Shown here: positions 35,227 through 43,767 of the stretch, one piece after another
Numbering within the stretch: position 1 is the stretch's first letter
How the letters are laid out: every line of letters begins with the position of its first letter
Assembly (NCBI RefSeq): GCF_900290235.1
Contig: NZ_OLMK01000125.1
Location: 1-64,000, forward strand
Length of the DNA stretch: 64,000 bases
Reading direction: 5' to 3'
Source: Streptomyces sp. MA5143a
GTDB taxonomy: Bacteria; Actinomycetota; Actinomycetes; Streptomycetales; Streptomycetaceae
The notes under the pieces: model-generated
What the model saw: only the letters and a program-made list of their open reading frames with translations
Told to the model about the DNA's origin: nothing
Databases searched by the model: none
Made by a program: the position numbers and the translations under genes

Positions 35227-35595
35227 ATGAACCGCACACCCCTTGTGGTCACCGGCGCCGCCGTGGCGGCCGTGGCCGTCGGCCTCGGGGCCCTCACCTA
35301 CGCGATGAGCGGCACCGAGTCGACCACCGGCCTCGACAGCGTCACCACCGCCACCGTCGACGGGCACAAGGCGTTGAGCGGCGACGTCGTCGCCGGCCGC
35401 ACCCGGTCCAGGTACAGCCCGCTGCCCTGGATCGGCGGTGACATGTCCGTCGTCACGTGCCCCGACCTGAAGGCGGTGGCGGGCACGGAGGTGACGTGCG
35501 CCGGGAAGGACGGCGACGGCAAGGACGTCTCCATACCGGTCACCGTCGTCAAGGCCGACGCCACCAGCGTCACCTGGAAGTTCGAGCGCGCGTAG
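35227..35595 (+). CDS. small exported DUF4333-like protein
   Basis: The 122-residue protein has an N-terminal hydrophobic segment (about residues 6-27), giving a signal anchor or peptide without a lipobox. The extracellular domain has two cysteines in VTCPDLKAVAGTEVTCAG (near 77-91), the pattern of DUF4333 domains. The AAGGAG site and ATG at 35227 fix the start. It is encoded between the divergent kinase and the ABC ATPase, 18 bp upstream of the latter, so it may be a sensing or accessory subunit of this transporter/two-component module. Function is inferred only from position. Confidence 0.75.
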   Translation: MNRTPLVVTGAAVAAVAVGLGALTYAMSGTESTTGLDSVTTATVDGHKALSGDVVAGRTRSRYSPLPWIGGDMSVVTCPDLKAVAGTEVTCAGKDGDGKDVSIPVTVVKADATSVTWKFERA

Positions 35596-35613
35596 AAGGG
35601 GCCCACGCGGACC

Positions 35614-36297
35614 ATGAGCACCGTCCTGGCCGGCAACGGCCTCGTCAAGAAGTACGGCACCACCACCGCCCTGGCGGGCGTGGACGTGGTGGTCGCCGAG
35701 CGCGAGTCCCTCGCGATCATGGGGCCCTCCGGCTCCGGCAAGTCCACCCTCCTCCATACGCTCGCGGGCATCGTCCGCCCCGACGACGGTCAGGTCCAGC
35801 TGCGCGGTGAGCGCGTCGACCACTGGGGCGAGAACAGGCTCAGCGCGCTGCGCCGCACGCGCTTCGGGTTCGTCTTCCAGTTCGGCCAGCTGCTGCCGGA
35901 GCTGCCCGCCGAGGAGAACGTCGCCCTGCCGCTGATGCTGGAGGGCGTGCCGCGCCGGCAGGCCGTGCGGCGGGCCCGCCGCTGGTTCGCGCCGCTCGGC
36001 CTCGCGGGTCTGGAGCAGCGCCGCCCCGGCCAGCTGTCCGGCGGGCAGGCGCAGCGCGTCGCGATCGCCCGCGCCCTGGCCGTCGAACCGGACGTCGTCT
36101 TCGCCGACGAGCCCACGGGCGCCCTCGACCAGAGCACCGGCGAGGAGGTCATCCGCCTCCTCACCTCCGTCACCCGCGACCAGGGCGCCTCCCTCGTCAT
36201 GGTCACCCATGACGCCGACGTGGCCGCCCACTGCGACCGCGTCCTCCAGGTCCGCGACGGCCGGATCAGCGGCTACAGCCAGTACACGGTGGCCTGA
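35614..36297 (+). CDS. ABC transporter ATP-binding protein (MacB/BceA type)
   Basis: The 227-residue ATPase has Walker A GPSGSGKST (residues 37-45), signature LSGGQAQRVAIARAL, Walker B VVFADEPTG and the switch histidine in MVTHD. The close spacing of signature and Walker B and the overall length fit the MacB/LolD/BceA group, which drives FtsX-type permeases rather than importers. Its partner is the permease at 36714, although 416 bp of repeat-rich DNA separate them. It follows the DUF4333-like gene by 18 bp. Confidence 0.93.
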   Translation: MSTVLAGNGLVKKYGTTTALAGVDVVVAERESLAIMGPSGSGKSTLLHTLAGIVRPDDGQVQLRGERVDHWGENRLSALRRTRFGFVFQFGQLLPELPAEENVALPLMLEGVPRRQAVRRARRWFAPLGLAGLEQRRPGQLSGGQAQRVAIARALAVEPDVVFADEPTGALDQSTGEEVIRLLTSVTRDQGASLVMVTHDADVAAHCDRVLQVRDGRISGYSQYTVA

Positions 36298-36353
36298 CCG
36301 GCCATCCGTGGCCCACCCGGCCGACCGGGGCCCGCCCTGGCCCGCCCCGGTTT

Positions 36354-36570
36354 CGTCGTGGCCCGCCCCGGCCCGCGGTCCGTCGTGGCCCGCCCCGGCC
36401 CGCCCCGGCCCACCCCGGGTCCGTCGTGGCCGCCCCGACCCGCCCCGTCCGTCGTGGCCCGCCCCGGCCCACCCCGGGTCCGTCGTGGCCCGCCCCGGCC
36501 CACCCCGGGTCCGTCGTGGCCCGCCCCGGCCCACCCCGGCCCGTCGTGGCCCGCCCCGGCTCGCTCCGGG
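36354..36570. repeat. minisatellite of about 31 bp between ATPase and permease genes
   Basis: The motif CGTCGTGG starts at 36354, 36381, 36422, 36450, 36481, 36512 and 36542, each time followed by variants of CCCGCCCCGGCCCACCCCGGGTC. This makes seven units of 27-41 bp, mostly 31 bp. Because 31 is not a multiple of three, every frame is open and spurious reading frames abound. The array fills the 416-bp gap (36298-36713) inside the ABC operon; the rest of the gap is low-complexity C-rich sequence with no gene. Confidence 0.85.
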
Positions 36571-36713
36571 GCGCGCCGGACCGCACGCCCGGCCCCGGAC
36601 AACCACCGCACCCGCAGACGCACACGCGCCCGCACCCGCACCCGCCGGCCCACCGGACCGACCGACCCTCAGGCACGAGCACCGCCTCCCGCACCCTCTC
36701 CCGGAGACCCAGC

Positions 36714-38720
36714 ATGCGCTCCTCCCCCGTCCTGTCGCTCACCTGGCACCTGGCCCGTTCCTCCGGCCGGCGCGGCCTCCAGAGCCATCTCCTCTCGGCC
36801 GCCGCCGCGGCGGTCGGCGCCCTCGTCCTCCTGCTGCTCCTCGCCTCCTACCTCGGTTCCGGCGTCCGCGCCGACCGCACGGCCTGGCGGCAGCCGGACG
36901 CCGTCGCCGCGCGGGCGGCGACCGCCGTCCAGACGACGGGCACCACGTTCGTCGACCACCGCCCCGTGACCGTCGTGTCGCTGGCCCGGCTGCCGGGCCG
37001 GGCGGCCACCCCGGCCCCGCCGGGTCTGGACCGGTTCCCCGCCCCCGGCCAGGTCTCCTTCTCCCCCGCGCTGGCGCGGCTGATGAAGGAGCTGCCCGCC
37101 GAGCGGCTCGCGGACCGCTTCCCGTCCGGCCGTGACCACGGCACGATCGGCGTGGCCGGTCTCGCCGCCCCCGAGGAACTGGTCGCCGTGATAGGCCGGG
37201 CGCCCGAGGACCCCGCGATCACCCGCGCGCCGGAGGGCGGCGACTTCGACACGCTGGACGCCCACGCCCTGATCTCCGACTTCGCCGGGACGAAACCCAG
37301 CACGTTCACCGCCTTCGACCAACCGGCCACGCTGCTGGGCGGGGGCTTGCTCGTCGTCCCGGTGGTCGTGCTGGCCTCGGCGGCCGGGCGGCTCGGGGCC
37401 GCACGGCGCGAACAGCGGCTGGCGGCGCTGCGGCTGGCGGGAGCGACACCGCGGCAGATCCTCACGATGACCGGCGCCGAATCCGCGGCGGTCGGACTTT
37501 CCGGGGCGTGCGCGGGCGCGCTCGCCTACGTGGTGCTGCTGCCGCTGCTGGCGCGGATGCCCTATGGCATCGGGACCTGGTACACGGGGCAGTTGTGGGT
37601 CGGCCTGCCCCGGCTGCTGGCGACGGTGGCGGCCGTGGCGGTGCTCACCTCGGTCAGCGCGGTGACCACACTGCACGGGGTGGCCCGCTCCCCGCTGGGT
37701 GTCGCCCAGCAGGCGAACCCGCGCCGGACGCGGCTGATCCGGCTGGTGCTGTTCGTCGCGATCGGGCTGTACGTGGTGGTCCGCGCCCACGGCGGCGAGC
37801 TGACCACCGGCCAGGCCCTCGCGCTGGTCACCCTGGTGTACTCGGCGTTCTGGATGCTCGGCCCCTGGGTGGTCGACATGCTGGGCCGGCTGCTGAGCCG
37901 CTTCGCGCGGGGCCCTGCGACGCTGCTGGCCGCACGCCGGCTCAGCGACGATCCGCGCGGCGCCTGGCGCACCGTCAGCGGGCTCGTGCTGGCAGGTCTC
38001 GTCGCCGGGTTCTTCACCGTGGGCCAGGTCGGCATCATCGGCACGGGCTACCCCGGCCAGGTCGCGGTGCGCGCGGCCGACTCGTCCCCCCGTGAACTGG
38101 CGGCGCGGGCAAGGGAGGCGCTCGCCGAGGCCGGGGTCCGGGCGAGCGTACGGACGGTGAGCGAGGACGACTTCGACGGGCTGCTCACCGGCGAGGCGGG
38201 CATCGTGGCCCGGGTGCGCGGCGGTGACGCCGAGCTGGACACCGCCTTGACGGCGCTGTCCTCCCTCTCCCCGGGCAACCTGCCCTTCACCGAGCAGTAC
38301 GCCAACGCCGAGAACGACGCCGTCACCCGCGGCATCGGACAGATGGGGCTCGCGGTCCTGTCCCTGGGCTTCCTCGTCGCCGCCGCCTCGGCCGGGCTCA
38401 CCGCGGCGGCCACCGTCCTCGACCGGCGCCGGGTGTACGGCCTGCTGCGGCTGGCCGGGACCCCGCTGAAAGTGCTGGACCGGGCGCGGATCCGGGAGAC
38501 GGCGCTGCCGCTGGTGGTCCTCGCCGGGGGGACGACGGCGACCGGGATCTACGCCGGTACGAAGCTCAACGAGGCGTTCCACGTGGAGGCGGACTCCGCG
38601 GGTGTCCTGCGGCTCGTGTTCTGCGTCGGCCTCGGCACGGTCACCATGTTCGCGGCGCTCGCCGGGAGCAGGCCGCTGCTGCGGAGGGTGACGACGGAGC
38701 GCTCCCAGGACCCCGACTGA
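36714..38720 (+). CDS. FtsX-type ABC transporter permease
   Basis: The 668-residue permease has an N-terminal helix (LLSAAAAAVGALVLLLLLASYL), a large extracellular domain (about residues 55-205) and three helices near 215-340. A central linker and further helices follow, then a second soluble domain (about 455-535) and a final three-helix FtsX block near 540-655. The LRLAGATPRQILTMTGAE and LRLAGTPLKVLDRARIRE segments are the paired FtsX cytosolic loops. It probably exports or extracts a peptide or lipid from the membrane with the upstream ATPase. The ATG at 36714 follows CGGAGA. Confidence 0.9.
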   Translation: MRSSPVLSLTWHLARSSGRRGLQSHLLSAAAAAVGALVLLLLLASYLGSGVRADRTAWRQPDAVAARAATAVQTTGTTFVDHRPVTVVSLARLPGRAATPAPPGLDRFPAPGQVSFSPALARLMKELPAERLADRFPSGRDHGTIGVAGLAAPEELVAVIGRAPEDPAITRAPEGGDFDTLDAHALISDFAGTKPSTFTAFDQPATLLGGGLLVVPVVVLASAAGRLGAARREQRLAALRLAGATPRQILTMTGAESAAVGLSGACAGALAYVVLLPLLARMPYGIGTWYTGQLWVGLPRLLATVAAVAVLTSVSAVTTLHGVARSPLGVAQQANPRRTRLIRLVLFVAIGLYVVVRAHGGELTTGQALALVTLVYSAFWMLGPWVVDMLGRLLSRFARGPATLLAARRLSDDPRGAWRTVSGLVLAGLVAGFFTVGQVGIIGTGYPGQVAVRAADSSPRELAARAREALAEAGVRASVRTVSEDDFDGLLTGEAGIVARVRGGDAELDTALTALSSLSPGNLPFTEQYANAENDAVTRGIGQMGLAVLSLGFLVAAASAGLTAAATVLDRRRVYGLLRLAGTPLKVLDRARIRETALPLVVLAGGTTATGIYAGTKLNEAFHVEADSAGVLRLVFCVGLGTVTMFAALAGSRPLLRRVTTERSQDPD

Positions 38721-38791
38721 GCCGGACCGTCCCTCTCGCCCCCCTCCTCCCCCTCGTCCCTTTCCTTCCTCCTCTCAGGCATGATGCGCGC

Positions 38792-39475
38792 ATGAACGAC
38801 CGCAGCCCGATCCGGGTCCTGATCGCCGACGACCAGGACATGGTCCGCACCGGCTTCCGCTTCTTCCTCGACGCGCAGCCGGACATCACGGTCGTCGCCG
38901 AGGCCACCGACGGCGAGGCGGCCGTGCGGCTCGCCCGTGAGGTGCGCCCCGATGTGTGCCTGCTGGACATCCGCATGCCGAAGCTGGACGGACTGGAGGC
39001 CACCCGGCTGCTGGCGGGGCCGGGCGTGGCCGAGCCGCTGCGGGTGGTCGTGGTGACCACGTTCGACCTCGACGAGTACGTGTACGGGGCGCTGCGGGGC
39101 GGCGCCTGCGGCTTCCTGCTGAAGGACTCGGGGCCGACGCTGCTGGCGGAGGCGGTGCGGGCGGCCGCGGTGGGCGACTCGCTGGTGTCGCCGTCGGTGA
39201 CGGTCCGTCTGCTGAAGCACGTCACGGCGGAGACGGAGCGTGCCGCCGGGGCCGAGGCGCCGCGCACCCGGGAGCCGTTGACCGACCGCGAGCTGGACGT
39301 CGTCCGGCTGGTGGCACTCGGGCGCACGAACGCCGAGATCGCCGCATCGATGTTCGTGTCCCTTTCCACGGTCAAGACCCATCTCGGCAGCATCCAGCTG
39401 AAGCTCGCCGCCCGGAACCGCGTCGAGATCGCCGCGTGGGCCTGGCGGACGGGCCTCGCCGACGACGGTGCCTGA
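38792..39475 (+). CDS. NarL/LuxR-family response regulator
   Basis: The 227-residue regulator has a receiver domain with acidic pocket residues Asp13/Asp14, phospho-acceptor Asp59 in CLLDIRMPKLDG, and the Lys of FLLKDSGP. A C-terminal GerE-type helix-turn-helix follows (LTDRELDVVRLVALGRTNAEIAASMFVSLSTVKTH). The likely partner is the histidine kinase at 33812-35074, beyond the ABC genes on the other strand. CATGAT lies six bases before the ATG and no ribosome site is visible, so the transcript may be leaderless. Confidence 0.93.
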   Translation: MNDRSPIRVLIADDQDMVRTGFRFFLDAQPDITVVAEATDGEAAVRLAREVRPDVCLLDIRMPKLDGLEATRLLAGPGVAEPLRVVVVTTFDLDEYVYGALRGGACGFLLKDSGPTLLAEAVRAAAVGDSLVSPSVTVRLLKHVTAETERAAGAEAPRTREPLTDRELDVVRLVALGRTNAEIAASMFVSLSTVKTHLGSIQLKLAARNRVEIAAWAWRTGLADDGA

Positions 39476-39493
39476 CACACGGTCGGGGCATCC

Positions 39494-39521
39494 GGCGTCA
39501 GGCGTCAGGCGTCAGGCGTCA
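39494..39521. repeat. four tandem copies of GGCGTCA containing a stop codon
   Basis: Four exact 7-bp copies run from 39494 to 39521. The second copy supplies, on the minus strand, the TGA that ends the PPOX gene (39505-39507). A change in copy number would shift the reading frame and alter the C-terminus of that protein. Confidence 0.85.
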
Positions 39522-39897
39522 GGGTGACGCGGATGCCGAGGGTGCCGTCCGTGCCCCGGCGGAGCCGGCTGCCCAGGAGGGTGAGGCGGCCGAGGACGCC
39601 GTACTTGCGGGCGATGAGCCGGCGGTAGGCGGCTGAGCCGGCCGCGTCGAGGATCTCGGCGCGGGCGGGGACGGAGTCCCCGGTGGGATTGCCGCGGACG
39701 TCGCAGGGGCCGACGACGACGTCGGCGCGGTTGCGGATCCGCTTGACCTTCCAGGAGTCGGCGACCGTCCAGACGCCGAGCGCGTCACCGTCCCGCACCA
39801 CCCACACGGGGGTGGGGACGGCGGTGCCGTTCTTGCGGTAGGTGGTGATCAGCAGGTACTTGCCCGCGCCGAGCGCGTCGAGTGTGGTGTCGGCCAT
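39505..39897 (-). CDS. PPOX-class F420-dependent oxidoreductase-like protein
   Basis: The 130-residue split-barrel protein matches the actinobacterial PPOX/F420 family: LLITTYRKNGTAVPTPVWVVRDGDALGVWT near the N-terminus, then WKVKRIRNRADVVVGPCDVRGNP and a DGTLGIRVTL end. Members bind F420 or flavin and reduce varied substrates; the specific reaction is unknown. The last codons (PDA, stop) lie within a 7-bp tandem repeat. The gene runs leftwards, downstream of the HAD phosphatase gene but separated from it by a strong hairpin. Confidence 0.82.
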   Translation of the reverse strand: MADTTLDALGAGKYLLITTYRKNGTAVPTPVWVVRDGDALGVWTVADSWKVKRIRNRADVVVGPCDVRGNPTGDSVPARAEILDAAGSAAYRRLIARKYGVLGRLTLLGSRLRRGTDGTLGIRVTLTPDA

Positions 39898-39911
39898 GGG
39901 CGGAGTGTAGG

Positions 39912-39944
39912 GGTACGGCCGCCGGTCGGACCGGCGGCCGTACC
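39912..39944 (-). terminator. perfect 14-bp terminator hairpin
   Basis: GGTACGGCCGCCGG (39912-39925) and its exact reverse complement (39931-39944) enclose a 5-nt loop. The hairpin lies 32 bp after the stop of the leftward HAD phosphatase gene and upstream of the PPOX ATG. Confidence 0.75.
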
Positions 39945-39975
39945 GCGGTGAGCGGCTCGCGGGGGTGGGGCCGCG

Positions 39976-40611
39976 TCAGTCGAGCAGGCCGTTGTAGTCC
40001 GGGAGCTTGAACGTGCGCTCGGCGTGGCCGCCGACGAGGTCGGTGGTGTTGTTGCCGACGTTCGCGATGATCGTGTAGCCGTCCGACTCGATGTCCGCGC
40101 GGGAGGCGGTCTTGTAGGCGGAGACCTCGGCGAACAGATCGGGCAAGTCACGGACGTAGAGGCCGTCGACGGGGTAGCCGACGGACTTCAGGTTCCACTC
40201 GGTGATGCTCTCGATGATGCCCGGGCGGGCGGTGACGAAGAAGACGGAGACGCCGCGGGACTTGGCGTACTGGGCCAGCTGGAGGGAGGGCTTCAGCGCC
40301 GGGGTGGGCAGCTTGTACCAGGGCGTGTAGTGCGTCTCCAGCGTGGTGTTGTCGATGTCGAAGACGATGGCGAGCTTGCGCCCGGACGTGTTCGTGGTGC
40401 GCTGCTGCACATAGGGCGTCGCCGTGTCGACGACGGCCTTCACGTCCTTCTGCCAGGTGGCGTAGTCGACCTCGGCGGCCGCGGCCGCGCTCACCCCCGC
40501 CCGGCTCGGGGCGGCGGCCGCCGGCACCGCGGCGGTCAGCGAACCGCCCAGACCCAGGACGGCCACCGCGGCGACCGTCGTGACGCGGCGTCCCACACCG
40601 CTAGCTGTCAT
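39976..40611 (-). CDS. secreted HAD-superfamily acid phosphatase
   Basis: The 211-residue protein has a Sec signal peptide (about residues 1-35, ending AAAA). A class B-like HAD phosphatase domain follows: nucleophile motif VFDIDNTT with Asp85 and Asp87, FFVTARPG as motif II, and IIANVGNNTTDLVGGHAERTF at the end in place of the usual DD motif IV. It would hydrolyse phosphomonoesters outside the membrane. The usual third-motif GD(N/S) appears as VGNN, so activity needs testing. AGGGGACGAAC precedes the ATG at 40611. Confidence 0.85.
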   Translation of the reverse strand: MTASGVGRRVTTVAAVAVLGLGGSLTAAVPAAAAPSRAGVSAAAAAEVDYATWQKDVKAVVDTATPYVQQRTTNTSGRKLAIVFDIDNTTLETHYTPWYKLPTPALKPSLQLAQYAKSRGVSVFFVTARPGIIESITEWNLKSVGYPVDGLYVRDLPDLFAEVSAYKTASRADIESDGYTIIANVGNNTTDLVGGHAERTFKLPDYNGLLD

Positions 40612-40874
40612 GTTCGTCCCCTTCGCATGTGAAAGCGGCGAGGTCGTTCCGAACCGTCGCCGCACTCGTCATGGTCATGCCCATCAGTGGCCGGGAGACT
40701 ACCCGAGAGTTACTGATTGGTAGAGGGGTCGCGACGATCAAAAAACGGCGGACTCGGAGCAGGGACGGCATCCGGTCGCGGTGAAGATCGCAGAAGACTC
40801 GGCAAAGGCCAACCAACGGGTCTACATTGCCCGTTGACTCTGCTTGTGCCACAGAAGATCCAGGAGCTGATGCT

Positions 40875-41717
40875 GTGACGGACAACCCGGCAGCCTCGGA
40901 TGACTTCCCCTCCTCCTCGCTGAACAGCCGTATCGTCACCACCCGGCCGGTCGCGGCGCGGATCTGGAACTACTGGCTCGGCGGCAGGGACTACTACGAG
41001 GTCGACCGGAAAGCCGGGGACGAGATCAGCCGGATGCACCCGAGCATCCACGACTACGCCCGCGCGGACCGGCAGTTCCTGGGGCGGGCCGTGCGTCATC
41101 TGGCCGCCGACGTGGGTATCCGGCAGTTCCTGGACATCGGCGCGGGGCTGCCCACCGCGGACAACACCCATGAGGTCGCCCAGCGGGTCGCGCCGGACGC
41201 GCGGGTCGTCTACGTCGACAACGACCCGCTGGTCCTGGTGCACGCCCGCGCCCTGCTGACCAGTTCGCCCGAGGGCCGCACGGACCATGTCGACGAGGAC
41301 GTGCGCAATGTCGACTCGGTCCTCGAACACACCGCGCGGACCCTGGACCTGAGCCGGCCGGTCGCGCTGATGCTGCTCGACGTGATGGCGTTCGTCGGCG
41401 AGGACGAGGACCCCTACGGCATCGTGCGGCGGCTGATGGACGCCCTGCCCGCGGGCAGCCATCTGGTGCTGTCGCACACCATCACGGGGCCGGGGTGGGC
41501 GGATGTCGACGCGGCGGCGGCCTGGTGGAACGTGCACGGCACGCCTCGGCTGAAGCAGCGCACCCCGGAGGCGGTCACCCGCTTCTTCGACGGGCTGGAC
41601 CTCCTCGAACCGGGCGTGGTGTCGTGCACGCGCTGGCGCCCGGAGAGCACCGGCGACGACACCGGGGAACCGGAGGAAGTGGCCATGTACTGCGGAGTGG
41701 GGGCCAAGCGCCGATGA
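40875..41717 (+). CDS. DUF574-type S-adenosylmethionine methyltransferase
   Basis: The 280-residue product matches the actinobacterial S-adenosyl methyltransferase family PF04672: PVAARIWNYWLGGRDYYEVDR near residue 25, the SAM-binding loop FLDIGAGLPTADNTHEVAQ near 85, YVDNDPLVLVHARALL and LLDVMAFV. The methyl acceptor is unknown for most members. GTG 40875 follows AGGAG by eight bases. The stop overlaps the following GNAT start by four bases (ATGA), which couples the two. Confidence 0.88.
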   Translation: MTDNPAASDDFPSSSLNSRIVTTRPVAARIWNYWLGGRDYYEVDRKAGDEISRMHPSIHDYARADRQFLGRAVRHLAADVGIRQFLDIGAGLPTADNTHEVAQRVAPDARVVYVDNDPLVLVHARALLTSSPEGRTDHVDEDVRNVDSVLEHTARTLDLSRPVALMLLDVMAFVGEDEDPYGIVRRLMDALPAGSHLVLSHTITGPGWADVDAAAAWWNVHGTPRLKQRTPEAVTRFFDGLDLLEPGVVSCTRWRPESTGDDTGEPEEVAMYCGVGAKRR

Positions 41718-42235
41718 CGATCGACTGGGTTCGCCTCCAACTGGATGTCACCGACTTCGACCTGGGCCGTTTCCAGCCGTATGTCGACAAGTGCCGTACG
41801 GCCGGCGTCCGGCTGACCACGCTCTCGGAGCTCGGCGACACCCCGGAGCACCGCCGCGCCTTGTACGCACTCAACAAGGAGTGCTCGGCGGACATCCCGG
41901 GCCGCGGCACCTTCTACGACTACGACGAGTACCACCGGCTCCGCTTCGAGGTTCCCGCCTACGACCCCCGCGGTGTCGTCCTGGCCCTCGACGGGGGGAC
42001 GTGGATCGGGATGGCGGCGACGTCGGACCGGCGCGCGTCCGGGTTCGTGTTCAACGAGATGACGGGGGTGCGGGCCGGCCACCGGGGGCGAGGCCTGTCC
42101 GTCGCGATGAAGACGTTCGGCATCGGCTTCGCGGGGATGTGCGGGGTCAGCCTGGTCCGCACGGTGCACCACCCGGACAACACCCGGGCGATCGCCATGA
42201 ACCGGACGTTGGGGTTTGTCGACGCCGACTGGTGA
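41714..42235 (+). CDS. GNAT-family N-acetyltransferase
   Basis: The 173-residue acetyltransferase has a GNAT core: VVLALDGGTWIGMAATSD (beta4), then GVRAGHRGRGLSVAMK, which holds the acetyl-CoA-binding R-x-x-G-x-G/A loop, and HHPDNTRAIAMNRTLGF (the conserved NxxM/LxxxLGF motif). The acceptor is unknown. It is translationally coupled to the methyltransferase gene, so the two may modify the same small molecule or protein. Confidence 0.87.
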   Translation: MTIDWVRLQLDVTDFDLGRFQPYVDKCRTAGVRLTTLSELGDTPEHRRALYALNKECSADIPGRGTFYDYDEYHRLRFEVPAYDPRGVVLALDGGTWIGMAATSDRRASGFVFNEMTGVRAGHRGRGLSVAMKTFGIGFAGMCGVSLVRTVHHPDNTRAIAMNRTLGFVDADW

Positions 42236-42333
42236 ACACGCGCCCGTCACCGCACGTATAGGGGAAGGGCGCTCAAGGACCGGACGCCCTCGCGGTGTTG
42301 ACGCCGTGTCGTACGGGGTTCGGGAGCCAGGTA

Positions 42334-43707
42334 ATGAGGCACGCACGACGACGAGTCGTGAAGCGAGTGGCACGGCTTGCGGCCGTGGGAGGACTGCTCT
42401 GCGGGGGCCTGATGGTCACCCAGGCGGCGATGGCGACCGAACCCACCACCTCCCCGCCCGCGACCCGCAGTTCGGTGCTGGCGGCCTCCGGAACGGGCAC
42501 GGGCCTGGTGAGCAGACTCGGCTCCTCCCGTACGGCGGGCACCTGGATCGCCGACGACGGGCGCCCTGTCGTCGCGGTCACCGACGAGAAGGCGGCGGCC
42601 GAGGTGAAGGAGGCCGGCGCCCGCCCCAAGATGGTCCGCTACAGCGGCGAGGAGCTGAAGTCCGCCACGGCGGCCCTGCGGTCGGCGCCCCGCGTGCCGG
42701 GCACCTCCTGGGCCATCGACCCGGCCTCCAACGAGGTCGTGGTGCGCGCCGACAGCACGGTCTCCAAGGGTGACTGGGCCGAGCTGACGGATCTCGCCGA
42801 GGAGATCGGCGGCTCGGTGCGGATGGAGCGCACCAAGGGCGCGTACACGATGCGGCTCAACGGCGCTCAGCCGATCTTCGGTACGGGAGGACGCTGTTCG
42901 ATCGGCTTCAACGTCACCGACGGGGAGAACGCGTTCATGCTGACCGCCGGGCACTGCGGCCCGAAGGGCTCGGTGTGGTTCTCCGACAACCAGGGCCGGG
43001 AGGAGATCGGCCGGACCGTCGAGTCGAGCTTCCCCGGCGCCGACTTCTCGCTCGTGCAGTACCTCAAGGACGCGCCGAGCAACGCGAGCAACGTCGTCGC
43101 CGTCGGTGACGGGCGCGGGGTGCGGATCACGGGGATCGGTGACGCGGCGGTCGGTCAGCGGGTGTTCCGCAGCGGCAGCACGAGCGGCTTCCGCAACGGT
43201 GAGGTGACCGGTCTCGACGCGACGGTCAACTATCCGGAGGGCACGGTCTCGGGGCTCATCGAGACCACGGTCTGCGCGGAGCCCGGCGACAGCGGCGGCC
43301 CGCTGTTCTCGGAGGGAGTGGCCCTCGGCGTCACCTCGGGCGGCAACGGTGACTGTGCCCAGGGCGGCACGACCTTCTTCCAGCCGCTGGGGGACGCCCT
43401 GGACGAGTTGAACGTCCAGTTGGCGGGTGTTCCGCAGGTCCAGGCGACCGCCGGTGCCGACGCGCCCTCCGACGACGGGGAGCAGGGGGCCTCCACGCCT
43501 GGGGCCGTGGAGCCGGGGGCGGTGGGGCCGGTGGACGCGTCCGGTGCCGCGTCGGATCTGATCGACCGGCTCGCCGACCCCCGCAATGTGGGTCCTGGCC
43601 TTCTGGTCGTCGCCGGGAGCATGGTCGCTCTGGCGGCGACCCGCTTCATCCGTACGGAACAGGACCGGCAGGCCTACCGCCGCCAGTACTCGCAGACGTG
43701 GGGCTGA
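42334..43707 (+). CDS. S1-family serine protease with C-terminal membrane anchor
   Basis: The 457-residue preproprotease has an arginine-rich signal peptide (to about residue 35). An alpha-lytic-type propeptide (about 70-175) carries WAIDPASNEVVVRADSTV. The chymotrypsin-like domain (about 180-365) has His207 (TAGHC), Asp237 (ADFS) and Ser320 (GDSGGP), with disulfide cysteines in RCSIGF and AGHC. Unlike free streptogrisins it continues with an Ala/Pro/Gly linker and a hydrophobic helix at about 419-437 (GPGLLVVAGSMVALAATRF), followed by a basic tail, so the enzyme is probably tethered to the membrane. GGGAG precedes the ATG; GTG 42358 is possible. Confidence 0.9.
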   Translation: MRHARRRVVKRVARLAAVGGLLCGGLMVTQAAMATEPTTSPPATRSSVLAASGTGTGLVSRLGSSRTAGTWIADDGRPVVAVTDEKAAAEVKEAGARPKMVRYSGEELKSATAALRSAPRVPGTSWAIDPASNEVVVRADSTVSKGDWAELTDLAEEIGGSVRMERTKGAYTMRLNGAQPIFGTGGRCSIGFNVTDGENAFMLTAGHCGPKGSVWFSDNQGREEIGRTVESSFPGADFSLVQYLKDAPSNASNVVAVGDGRGVRITGIGDAAVGQRVFRSGSTSGFRNGEVTGLDATVNYPEGTVSGLIETTVCAEPGDSGGPLFSEGVALGVTSGGNGDCAQGGTTFFQPLGDALDELNVQLAGVPQVQATAGADAPSDDGEQGASTPGAVEPGAVGPVDASGAASDLIDRLADPRNVGPGLLVVAGSMVALAATRFIRTEQDRQAYRRQYSQTWG

Positions 43708-43735
43708 GCGCCCCGTCACGATCAGCCACGAGTCA

Positions 43736-43767
43736 GCCGCGGCCGGGGGGAGCTACTGGGCCGCGGC
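43736..43767. terminator. hairpin between convergent protease and small gene
   Basis: GCCGCGGCC (43736-43744) pairs perfectly with GGCCGCGGC (43759-43767) around a 14-nt loop. The 3' arm overlaps the last codons of the small leftward gene ending at 43753. It may terminate both. Confidence 0.5.

Noticed and set aside
36354..36570. Possible CRISPR array
   Set aside because: The repeats abut one another with no unique spacers of constant length and no cas genes are present. It is a minisatellite.
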